DNA from: Ulva prolifera
Lineage: Eukaryota > Chlorophyta > Ulvophyceae > Ulvales > Ulvaceae
NCBI GenBank assembly: GCA_023078555.1
Contig: CM041196.1
Span: forward strand, 930,001-994,000
Length of the DNA: 64,000 bases
Direction: 5' to 3'
Under the pieces are notes generated by a model that was not told the origin of the DNA, did no database searches, and saw nothing but the letters and a program-made list of their open reading frames with translations. This document shows positions 10,664-19,691 of the stretch, piece after piece. How positions within the stretch are numbered: position 1 is the first letter of the stretch; each line of letters opens with the position of its first letter. Made by a program: the position numbers and the translations under genes.

Positions 10664-10971
10664 TGTTGAGAGAAGTGTGTTTAGCCTAGTGCTGAGCGCC
10701 CGCTGAGTAGACATGCTGACTCGCGCTGACTCGCGCTGACTCGTGCTGAGTCAATGTAGCGGCTAATGCATATCATGCAGCAACAGTGTGCTAGTGGTCA
10801 TGACTGTGGGATATTGATCTGCATATAGTGTAGCTGTAGTTAGTGAGCATCACAGAGTGCTTGCTAACGACCCACATGTCGTGACAGGTGTGACCTCAAA
10901 CTCATTTCATCAATATGTCGCCATCTCTCATGTAACACAGAGTGCTTGCTAACGACCCACATGTCGTGACA
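10664..10971 (+). repeat. 3' LTR, family A element at 6238
   Basis: 308 bp, preceded by the polypurine tract ATGGGGGCG. It ends GTCGTGACA, then GAGAGCAGCG of an unrelated gag fragment. Confidence 0.92.
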
Positions 10972-11430
10972 GAGAGCAGCGACCACAGGACCGTCACCAC
11001 GGGGTTGCTTGCGCCAGCCTTGGCTTGGTTTGCCCGCGGGCGCCCCAGACCTAGCCTGCAGCTGTCGCTGTTGTTTGAGCAAGTCAGCATGCTCAGTCAA
11101 ACGCGATATGATTACATGAGGGGAGGAGTGTTGGACTTCGCCGCGCACAGCGTTGAACTCCTCCCCCACTTCTAACAGTTTCAAACGGAGCCATCGCTGG
11201 CCCACATCAGCACCTAGTGCCTCCAGTTGAGTGTATACACTCATCACATCACCACAATATGTCGCAACATCTCTATTGTTTTGTGATAAAGAATTAAACC
11301 GACTCCACAGTCTGTGGATTTCGGCTTCGGTGCTAGGTCTGTACTTTGCAATCAAGTAAGACCATGCTTCACACAGGTGTGACATGCGATAGACAGTCGT
11401 CCTATCCGCGTCAGGCAAAGACATCAGGAC
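10972..11430 (-). pseudogene. Gag fragment of a third copia-like family
   Basis: An open minus-strand frame of about 150 residues caught between a family A LTR (right end 10971) and a family B LTR (left end 11431). It contains the alpha-helical run LWSRFNSLSQ ... VYTQLEALG and a Gln/Arg-rich tail, which resembles the UBN2/retrotransposon gag fold but matches neither family A nor B gag. No zinc knuckle or pol is attached. Assignment to gag is inferred from composition and context. Confidence 0.5.
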
Positions 11431-11676
11431 TGTCGTGACAGAGGGAAGGTCAGTGAGACTCGATTTACAGAGACGGGAGCATGACATGAACGATGCAGAG
11501 ATGTAGACATACCTGTCGTGACAGAGGGAAGGTCAGTGAGACTCGATAGAGCTCACTGCCCACAACTAGACTATATATACAGAGTACGCCCTTCTGTCAC
11601 GACCCTCATGATCACACAAGTGAGTCAACTACATGCATGTTCACACTGGCCTAGGCTAAACCTATTTCTCTTGACA
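11431..11676 (-). repeat. Family B LTR
   Basis: 246 bp. On the minus strand it reads TGTCAAGAGAAATAGG...CTGTCACGACA, with a TATATATAG box and a ~34-bp segment duplicated at its 3' end. Its termini resemble those of family A, so the two families are related. Confidence 0.9.
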
Positions 11677-11688
11677 CTCCCACGTAGT

Positions 11689-13370
11689 CTAAGGCACAAC
11701 TCCTAGTGTCTGGCGATGCTTCTCAAACAACTGTTGAGGCAACGGCTTCGTCAAAATGTCAGCTGGGTTATCAGCTGTTGGCACTTGTACAAAACGCATC
11801 TGTTTGCGCTTGACCTTCTCCCTGATGTGATGATAGATCGTCTCAATGTGCCTCGTACGTGCAGCAGACAATGGGTCCTCAATCAAACTCTTCGCTGCTT
11901 GATTGTCAATACCCACTGCAATACAATAAGAGGGCAGCCCCATTTGAGGGACCATGTTGAAAAAATACTGCACTTCTTTCGCAATTTCTCCTGCTGCAAT
12001 ATATTCTGCTTCGGATGAAGACCTGCTCAAGGTCGGCTGCTTGGCCGATTTCCAGGCAATGGAACCTAACCCACATTTCACAACATACCCGGTCGTCGAC
12101 TTCCGTGTCGACGTGCAACCTGCCCAATCTGAGTCACAAAAACCATGAAGAGCGCACTCTGGTCCTCCTAATCTCAAGCTGTATGAGGCTGTGCCTTTGA
12201 GATACAACAAAACATCTTTCAGTCTTGCAAAGCTGCTAACTGTAGGCTGAGCAGTGAACCTAGCAAGAAATGACACAGCAAATGCAATATCAGGACGAGT
12301 GTTGTTGGCAATGTGGAGCAGGGCTCCGACGATGGACTTGTATTGCGAGACAGCTGCAACATCTGTGATTGATTGATGGCAACATCTGTGATGGTTGGAC
12401 CTGCAGGGTCGTTGCTGAGATTGGTGATCATCGGGATTGCAATCGGCCATGCGTCCTTCAGTCCGTGCTGATCAATGAGCTTCTCGATGTGCCGTTGCTG
12501 CTTCAGGTGGATCGTGCGGGCTGCTCTGTTGCGTTGCATTGTCATCTGCAGGAAATACTTGGAATCTCCTGTGTCTTTGCCTGGAAACTTCGTCAAGATG
12601 GCTTTCTTGATGTTCTGAACACTGGTGAGTTGCTTTGCTGCGATCTGGATGTCGTCAACGTAGCAGAGGATCAAAACGAAGCCAAGCTGTTTTGTGTACA
12701 GCATGAAGAGTGCTCCATCACTCTGGCTCTGAACAAACCCCAGAAGCACGAAGTAGGCCGTGATTGTCTTGTTCCACACACGTGGAGCCTGCTTCAGCCC
12801 ATACAAGCTCTTGTTGAGCATGCAAACCTGACCTGAGTCATCATCATACCCGTCTGGCTGCTTCATGAAGATCTTCTCTTCAACGGCTCCTTGGATGAAT
12901 GCATTCTTGATGTCGGTGGAATGACACACAAGATCAAAAGAGGCAACGATGGAGAGAAATAGGCGCACGGTGCTGGCACGCACAACGGGGGCAAAGACCG
13001 CATTGTAGTCTATACCTTCTCTCTGATAAAACCCTTTTGTCACCAAGCGGGCTTTGTAGCCTTCAATGGAGCCATCTGCATTGAGTTTCCGTTTGAAAAC
13101 CCACTTGCAAGGAATTTCTTGTGGTTGCTGGTGTGGCGGCCGGTCGCTGGGTTGGCTTGATGTTGTCTGTTTGCTTTGCCATACAATGGCCAGATATGTG
13201 TAACTTGACTTGCAAGGAATGGCGTTTTTGCCTGATGGCAGCCGCACCAGCTCCCACGCATTCATGGAAACCAGGGAGGTGTACTCCTCTTCAACCGCCG
13301 CTTGCCACATGGGTGCCTCAGGTCCGGCGAGAGCTGCTGTCAGCGTCGAGGGCTCCGGGGGGAGCCCTAC
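11689..13370 (-). pseudogene. Family B RT-RNase H, frameshifted
   Basis: RT (YVDD) and RNase H coding sequence split into two frames (12219-13310 and 11689-12450). The break is caused by a duplication at 12357-12392. A second insertion at 13116-13207 interrupts the N-terminal RT region. Otherwise it is close to the intact copy at 37804-41628. Confidence 0.88.
13116..13207 (+). mobile_element. 92-bp 5'-truncated non-LTR insertion
   Basis: It contains only the 3' end of the non-LTR element (…GCCAGATATGTGTAACTTG). It is flanked by the 13-bp duplication ACTTGCAAGGAAT (13103-13115 and 13208-13220). The uninterrupted target is visible in the family B copy at about 39195. Confidence 0.88.
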
Positions 13371-13632
13371 AGGTGAAAATTTACGTGAGAACTTTGCGGC
13401 AAGCCATGGAGATATTTCTGATATGGATCCTGAGGAGGCTGTTTTGCTCGAGGTGGATTGCGCCGTGGTGTGTTCGGTTGAGAGTCTGGCGCTGCAGTAT
13501 TGCCTTGTGCTGCATCAAACAAAGGTTTGACTGCCATGAGATGCACAAGATCCGGTTGCACGGCAGGCTGTTGCTGTTGTGGTTGCACGGCAGGCTGTGG
13601 CTGTTGCGGTGGCAGCTGCGGCTGTTGCGGTG

Positions 13633-13720
13633 ATTAAGTTACACATATCTGGCCATTGTATGGCAAAGCAAACAGACAACATCAAGCCAACCCAGCGACC
13701 GGCCGCCACACCAGCAATTA
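13633..13720 (-). mobile_element. 88-bp 5'-truncated non-LTR insertion
   Basis: Minus orientation; on that strand it ends ...ATATGTGTAACTTAAT. It is flanked by a 19-bp duplication starting AGCTGCGGCTG (13614-13632 and 13721-13739). Confidence 0.86.
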
Positions 13721-14665
13721 AGCTGCGGCTGTTGCGGTGGCTGCTCTGGTTGCTGGTTGATCTGCGGATGCGGCATTGCTGTCTCCATCAGATTGGAGCA
13801 GTCGTTGTCAATTCGGGCATCGCTGGCAGGTGCTGCTGATTCATCAAACTTGACATCCCTTGAGATGATGACTGAACCACTGGGCAACAAAACTCTGTAT
13901 GCTTGGAAGTTTGGCTGGGCAAACCCAAGAAACTTGCCCACTGAAGATTTGGGCGGAAGCTCACCCTTTTTGCGCTTCTGCGCTGGAATCTTGTAGTGGC
14001 ATGTGCAGCCCCACACACGCAAGTAACTGATGTCTGGCTTGCTGCCTTTGAGCAGCTCCCATGCGGACGGGCCGCCATTGCTGCTCATGATATTGGAGAG
14101 GTATGCAGCATGCACCACTGCCTCTGCCCAATATATATTCTTTAAACCGGAATCCGACAATAGGGCATCACGAATGTCCGAGGTGCTGCCGATGCCGCGC
14201 TCAGCATGCCCGTTCTCCGGCGGACTGTAGCCAGATGTAGGCTGTGGCTCAATGTGAATGCTTTTGAACCATGCTTTCATGCGGTAAGAGAGGAACACTG
14301 CATCTCGATCAAACCGCATGTACTGTACTTTCGAATCGTACTTGTTTTCAAGCCTCGGGATGATGTCCATGAGGCAGTCTGCAGCATCTGACTTGCGAGC
14401 AATTGGAGTGACGAGCTTGTAGTTGCTGAAGTCATCAACAATCATGAGATAGTAATTAGCCTTGCCCGGTGTCGTCACAAAAGGACCAGCAATGTCCACA
14501 TGAAGCTTCTCTAGCTTCTTGGTTGCACGTTGGTGTGAGGCTGGAAATGGTTTGCGTTTCATCTTGCCTTCAGCACATGGTGTGCATACGGCTGTTGATT
14601 GGAGCTGCTGTTCAAATGCTTGTGGTGGCGGCAATCCGCGCACTGTTTCACCTCTTGACATCTTT

Positions 14666-14725
14666 GGGTTGGCTTGATGTTGTTTGTTTGCTTTGCCATA
14701 CAATGGCCAGATATGTGTAACTTAA
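14666..14725 (+). mobile_element. 60-bp 5'-truncated non-LTR insertion
   Basis: Carries the last ~58 bases of the non-LTR element, ending GTGTAACTTAA. The duplication TCTTGACATCTTT occurs at 14653-14665 and 14726-14738. Confidence 0.88.
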
Positions 14726-14798
14726 TCTTGACATCTTTGCAAGAGTGCTGTGGCCAGCATGGCCAAGTCTGCGATGCCATAGGATGGCATTGTCTGAG

Positions 14799-14818
14799 TA
14801 CGATCAAGTTACACATAT
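14799..14818 (-). mobile_element. 20-bp insertion carrying the last bases of the non-LTR element
   Basis: On the minus strand it reads ATATGTGTAACTT plus GATCGTA. It is flanked by the 11-bp duplication CATTGTCTGAG (14788-14798 and 14819-14829). The same GATCG tail follows the 3' end of the long copy at 42952, supporting origin from that element. Confidence 0.75.
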
Positions 14819-15406
14819 CATTGTCTGAGTGGGACACGTTGGCAGCCTGTATATCAGGCGCGGAGCCTGAGAGCACGGGCTTGCATCGCACCTCGTAGAG
14901 ACCATTTGTCAAAGGCCCTACCAGCAGCTTTGTACGCTGATCCCTTAGGATGATTTTGTTGTTTTGGCCAGAGTAGGACAAACCTGCTTCGTCTGCACGG
15001 CTGAGAGAGATGAGGTTGTGCTGTAGAGTGGGGACGAGCAAGACGCCTTTGAGAGTGACCTGATTACCATGATGGTTGGTGAGCTGCACGGTGCCAACTG
15101 CAGTGACTTCGGCTGTCTGTTTGTTGGCAACTGTGCACTTGGAGCTGAAGGGCTTGGCATCATGGAGAACGGCGGGGTCATTCACCATGTGGTCAGTCGA
15201 AGCTGAGTCGAATAACCACTTGGACCTGTCAGTTGCAACCTTGTTTGCAGCGATGCAGACAAATGCACTGGTGTGGTTGGCATAGGAGCCACGGCCACGA
15301 CCTCTACCTCGGCCTCTGCCTCGGCCACGGCCTCTGCCACGGCCTCTGCCTTGCTTGTACCCGGGATCACTCTGCGCTGCTTGCTGATCATTTTTCAATT
15401 TGAAAC

Positions 15407-15673
15407 TGTCAGGAAAAGCGCCCACCCGAAGGTGTACTACTTTCCTTTGAGAATCTGGTCATATATATACTTGAGTGCTGATGACACATCATGACACCTC
15501 CCCTCACTCAAGGACCGCTGACTAGGATCCGAGGAGACAAACTTGGAGGCGGACGCGGATCCGGGTGCAGCTACCCGGATTCGAACCTGCGTCTATGGAG
15601 GTTACGATCCTCGCTATGACCACTCTCACCGATACCATGTCAGGAAAAGCGCCCACCCGAAGGTGTACTACTT
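15407..15673 (-). mobile_element. TRIM-like miniature LTR element, copy 1 (truncated)
   Basis: First terminal repeat 15407-15496 (90 bp), internal 15497-15637, second repeat cut after ~36 bp at 15673 by a family A LTR. On the minus strand the internal part starts with TGGTATCGG (primer-site-like) next to a terminal repeat and ends with the purine run GTGAGGGGAGG. Both terminal repeats carry TGTCAGG on the plus strand, whereas copy 2 has TGTAAGG in both. Confidence 0.8.
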
Positions 15674-15935
15674 TGTTGAGAGAAGTGTGTTTAGCCTAGT
15701 GCTGAGCGCCCGCTGAGTAGACATGCTGACTCGCGCTGACTCGTGCTGAGTCAATGTAGCGGCTAATGCATATCATGCAGCAACAGTGTGCTAGTGGTCA
15801 TGACTGTGGGATATTGATCTGCATATAGTGTAGCTGTAGTTAGTGAGCATCACAGAGTGCTTGCTAACGACCCACATGTCGTGACAGGTGTGACCTCAAA
15901 CTCACTGGCCTAGACTAAACCTATTTCTCTCGACA
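15674..15935. repeat. Hybrid family A / family B LTR remnant
   Basis: The first ~230 bp are a family A LTR in plus orientation (TGTTGAGAG...). The last ~31 bp (CTGGCCTAGACTAAACC...CTCGACA) are the end of a family B LTR in minus orientation. No matching flanking duplication is visible. Confidence 0.8.
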
Positions 15936-16807
15936 GACCCGCTGGGGCCGCTGCTGTTTGGATTGGGCTTCCAGGAAGACTTGACGGCACTAGCGGCAGC
16001 AGTCCCAGAGGCGCCCAGCATGTCGTACCTCCATTATTTCTCTGCCGTGGGCCGCGGGCCTGCGTTGCGCAAGGTCCTAGGCCGCCTCTGCGGGGATGGT
16101 CCGGACAGCGCGCGCTCGGTCGGCCTCACCATCGTGCCGGGTAAGAGTGGCGTGTTTGCGCCCTGTGCCGAGGCGCACGAAGAGTGTCGTGCCATCCAGC
16201 AGTCCACCGGCGTGCCCCACAGAGAGGACGGCATCACAGTGGTCGGCACCCACGTCGGCACCGACGCCTTCGTCCGCGCGCGGCTGAAAGCCGCTGCCGC
16301 GAAGGCAATCGGGGAGATCGACCTGCTCATGCGCTTGCCGGTCACCAAGCAGGTGCAGCTGCTGCTGCACCGGCAGTCATTTGCTGTCCGCTTGGTGCAC
16401 CACCAGCGCACGACCAGGTGGGAGCTCCTGGCCGAGTCGACACGCGCCCTCGAAGGCGCTGTCGTCGCCGCGGTGGCGAGCATTGCGCAGGTGCCGGTCA
16501 CGCAGGATCCGTCTGGCGTGCTCGTTCAGATGAGCTCGGCAGTGCAGCAGCTGTTGTTGCCGATTCGCCACGGCGGCCTTGGGCTGCGTATGACCCACCC
16601 AGTTGAGGCGAAAGCGGCGTTGCTCACCGGCGTCGCGGTGGCCTCGAGTGCGCAGTGCCCGCGGTGCCCCTGGCAGCGCCTTTTTGTCCGCCCTCCCTGG
16701 CCGGCGGCGGCTGTACACCACCATCGGTAACCACTCCCTCACCACCATCCTTCGCCACCGCCTCGGTGAGCGAGTCAGCGGCCCCGTGGAGATGCCGCCA
16801 TGCGATT
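15936..16807 (+). pseudogene. Non-LTR retrotransposon fragment: RT motif B through the pre-CCHC region
   Basis: It aligns with the long copy at 42952-46905 from the GDPLGPLLF motif onward. The catalytic YLDD motif is altered to YLHY, and about 300 bp after GVAVA is deleted, shifting the frame. The fragment continues at 21546 beyond a family A insertion and again at 22270 beyond a TRIM, ending at the element's 3' terminus near 22675. Confidence 0.88.
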
Positions 16808-17116
16808 TGTTGAGAGAAGTGTACTTAGCCTAGTGCTGAGCGCCCGCTGAGTAGACATGCTGACTCGCGCTGACTCGCGCTGACTCGTGCTGAGTCAATG
16901 TAGCGGCTAATGCATATCATGCAGCAACAGTGTGCTAGTGGTCATGACTGTGGGATATTGATCTGCATATAGTGTAGCTGTAGTTAGTGAGCATCACAGA
17001 GTGCTTGCTAACGACCCACATGTCGTGACAGGTGTGACCTCAAACTCATTGCATAAATATGTCGCCCTCTCTCATGTAAACACAGAGTGCTTGCTAACGA
17101 CCCACATGTCGTGACA
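16808..17116 (+). repeat. 5' LTR of the complete family A element
   Basis: 309 bp, TG...CA, with TATA-like GCATATAGTG. The terminal 36-bp segment ending GTCGTGACA is duplicated 87 bp apart. The primer site GGTTATGGGC follows directly, but downstream tRNA complementarity is degraded relative to the copy at 6544. Confidence 0.94.
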
Positions 17117-17160
17117 GGTTATGGGCTTTTGACGAATCCACTGCGTTTCAAAGATCTGAA

Positions 17161-19674
17161 ATGAATCTTAAAGATGTCAAGCTTGGCATTGAGCTCACTC
17201 AAGCCAATGCCGTCCAATGGTTTCAGCGGATGGAAATCCTGCTTAGAAGCCTTGAATGTTGGACCGCCGTTGCCAATGATGCTGGTGACGTTGCTCATAA
17301 AAACGCAGCTCGACTTGCACTTGCATGCAATGTCGGAGATGATTTAATACATCAAGTCAGCCCCACAGCATCTCCCAAAGACATATGGGACGTGCTGAAG
17401 AAGCAGTTCTCCGGTGTCAGTTCGGCTCGGAAGATAGCCTTATCTCGAGCTCAAGCTAGCTTCAGAAAAAATGCTGATGAGTCACTTGACACCTTCATCA
17501 CCAGAGCAGAGCATTTACGTGCTAAATTGATCTCAGCACAAATGCACAAGGAAGACGAGTTTGTACTCACGTTTCTAGCTGCTCTTGATGAATCTGACTT
17601 CTCATCATGGGCTCAAGCCACATCGGCTCGGCCCACTCTGCCCTCATTTGATGACGTGACTGAGAATCTCAGAGGCACCTTCTATCAGAAGCTGCATGAC
17701 ACGTCATCATCATCCCGGTCCGGAGCTTATCAGATAAGCTCAGATCAGAGACCTCAATGTGAGTATTGCCACAGACCAGGCCATCAGATTCTCCAGTGCT
17801 TCAAACTGAAGAATGATCAGCTTTCCTATGAGAATGATCCCAATGCTGGCCGAGGCGCAGGCCGTGGTAGAGGCCGTGGCAGAGGCCGTGGCCGAGGCCG
17901 TGGCCGTGGATATCGTGGCAGTGGCAGAGGTTCTGGTGCCAATGCTAATCAAGCATCTGGCCCTCCAAGCACCAGCGCATTTGCTTGCATTGCAAATGCT
18001 GTGTCCTCACAAGAGTCCAGATGGCTCTTTGATTCAGCAGCTACCGATCACATGGTGAATCGAGCTGAGTATCTGCATGACATTACTGCCATGCAATCAA
18101 CGTGTACTGTAGCCAACAACCAGACCGAGGAAGTTTCAGCCGTTGGCACAGTCAAGCTGACCAATCATTGCGGTGAAGAGGTCGAGCTGAAGAATGTGCT
18201 GCTTGTTCCGAAGCTGCAAGACAATCTGATATCTCTCAGCCGTGCTGATGAAGCAGGGCTCTCGTACACAGGCGAGAAAGACAAGATTATTCTTTGCAAT
18301 GGCTCCAAGCAGCTCTTGAGAGGCGACAAAGTCAATCGTCTCTACTGTGTACAGTGTGAGCCGATCATCTCAGATCAGGTGATACAGGCTGCTGCTGCAT
18401 CCCATGTGAATGATGCCATCATATGGCATCGCAGATTCGGCCATGCAGGCCACAGCACCTTGGCAAAGATGTCCCGAGGAGAGACTGTGCAAGGCCTGCC
18501 CCCAGCTCGTGTGTTTGATGAACAGCTCAAGTCAACAGCTGTGTGTACCCCGTGTGCAATAGGGAGGATGAAGAGAGAATCATTTCCCGCAACACACCGC
18601 AGAGCATCTGCCAAGCTGGAGCGTCTGCACACTGATATCGCAGGACCATTTGAAACATCCGCAGGTGGTGCCAATTACTACCTGATGGTCGTTGATGACT
18701 TCAGTGGCTATAAAGTCATCGTCCCGATTGCCAGAAAATCTGATGCAGCAGATGCACTGATGAATCTCATTCCGAAACTTGAGAAGAAGTACAATGCCAC
18801 TGTTCGTGCCGTGCGCTTTGATCGCGACACAGTGTTTCTGTCCAACAAAGTGCAGTCCTTCCTCAATGACAGGCACATTGAGTCACAAGAAACATCAGGC
18901 TACAGCCCAGCTGAGAATGGGCATGCAGAGCGAGGCATCGGCTCTTGCTCGGCTTTGCGTGACTCTCTGATGGCAGATGCAGGCTTAAAGAAGAAGTATT
19001 GGGCAGAGGCAGCAATGCATGCCGTGTACCTGTCCAACATCATGTCCAGTGAAGGTGAGCCATCATCATGGCAGCTCCTGAAAGGCACCAAGCCTGATAT
19101 CAGCAATTTGCACATCTGGGGCTGCACGTGCTTCGTGCGAGTCCCATCCGAGAAGCGCAAGAAAGGTCAACTCCCAGCCAAAGCAGTCGTGGGTAAGCAT
19201 CTTGGCTATGCTCAGCCAAATTTCAAAGCATTCAGAATCCTGCTTCCTGATGGCAAGGTCCAGATCTCCAGAGATGTGAGGTTTGATGAGTCGGCAGCAC
19301 CAGCAAGCGATGATCGCTTCGACATGTTGTCAGATGTCATGGACGCAGCAGCGCCGCCACAAGCGCCACCGCAAGCGCCACCACAAGCAGCATCGCAATC
19401 ACAGCCTCAGATTCAGCAGCAATTGCAGCAGCAAATTTCTCTGCCATTGCCGCCGGCGCATGTGCAGCCACTCATGTCGACAAATCCGCTCTATGATGAA
19501 CAAGAGCAAGCGCCTGAGGATCCAGCTCCAGAAGAGGAACCTTCTGAAGAGTCCGCCGTGCAACCCGTCATGCCACGGCGCAATCCTCCGCGCAAACGAC
19601 AGCCGCCTCAGGATCCTTATCGGCAATTCATGCACGGTCTCCCACGCAACGCCCATGTGAATTTTCGGCTGTAG
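17161..19674 (+). CDS. Family A copia ORF1: gag-protease-integrase
   Basis: 837 codons, full length, with the same domain order and motifs as the 6588 copy: CCHC knuckle, Gly-Arg tract, FDSAATDH protease, HHCC and catalytic integrase, acidic/proline-rich tail. A few substitutions separate it from other copies. It ends in TAG ahead of ORF2. Because both ORFs, LTRs and the TSD are intact, this is the copy most likely to encode working protein. Confidence 0.94.
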   Translation: MNLKDVKLGIELTQANAVQWFQRMEILLRSLECWTAVANDAGDVAHKNAARLALACNVGDDLIHQVSPTASPKDIWDVLKKQFSGVSSARKIALSRAQASFRKNADESLDTFITRAEHLRAKLISAQMHKEDEFVLTFLAALDESDFSSWAQATSARPTLPSFDDVTENLRGTFYQKLHDTSSSSRSGAYQISSDQRPQCEYCHRPGHQILQCFKLKNDQLSYENDPNAGRGAGRGRGRGRGRGRGRGRGYRGSGRGSGANANQASGPPSTSAFACIANAVSSQESRWLFDSAATDHMVNRAEYLHDITAMQSTCTVANNQTEEVSAVGTVKLTNHCGEEVELKNVLLVPKLQDNLISLSRADEAGLSYTGEKDKIILCNGSKQLLRGDKVNRLYCVQCEPIISDQVIQAAAASHVNDAIIWHRRFGHAGHSTLAKMSRGETVQGLPPARVFDEQLKSTAVCTPCAIGRMKRESFPATHRRASAKLERLHTDIAGPFETSAGGANYYLMVVDDFSGYKVIVPIARKSDAADALMNLIPKLEKKYNATVRAVRFDRDTVFLSNKVQSFLNDRHIESQETSGYSPAENGHAERGIGSCSALRDSLMADAGLKKKYWAEAAMHAVYLSNIMSSEGEPSSWQLLKGTKPDISNLHIWGCTCFVRVPSEKRKKGQLPAKAVVGKHLGYAQPNFKAFRILLPDGKVQISRDVRFDESAAPASDDRFDMLSDVMDAAAPPQAPPQAPPQAASQSQPQIQQQLQQQISLPLPPAHVQPLMSTNPLYDEQEQAPEDPAPEEEPSEESAVQPVMPRRNPPRKRQPPQDPYRQFMHGLPRNAHVNFRL

Positions 19675-19691
19675 AGCTCGCTCCTGAGCCC

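Larger units (their letters stand above)
6238..10971 (+). mobile_element. Family A Ty1/copia element with both LTRs and intact ORFs
   Basis: Layout: 5' LTR 6238-6543, primer-binding site from 6544, ORF1 6588-9101, ORF2 9119-10651, polypurine tract 10655-10663, 3' LTR 10664-10971. Both ORFs are full length. However, the flanking 5-mers differ (ATTCG left, GAGAG right) and the LTRs differ at several places in their last ~90 bp. So the ends were reshuffled after insertion, or the element is older than the copy at 16808. Confidence 0.92.
11431..15406 (-). mobile_element. Family B Ty1/copia element, 5'-truncated and interrupted
   Basis: A minus-strand family B copy with its 3' LTR at 11431-11676. 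It is cut in gag at 15406, where a TRIM begins. It has lost its gag N-terminus, 5' LTR and primer site. Four short non-LTR insertions and a 23-bp internal duplication disrupt the coding sequence. It keeps the integrase-RT linker with stop and -1 frame change that the intact family B copy at 37546 lacks. Confidence 0.88.
13371..15406 (-). pseudogene. Family B gag-protease-integrase, interrupted
   Basis: Remnants of family B ORF1: zinc-knuckle-proximal gag, Gly-Arg tract, DSASTDHMV protease motif, integrase HHCC and catalytic blocks, and a linker ending HVNFHL-stop at 13367-13369. Insertions at 13633-13720, 14666-14725 and 14799-14818 break the frame. The linker stop and -1 shift match family A organisation. 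Confidence 0.85.
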
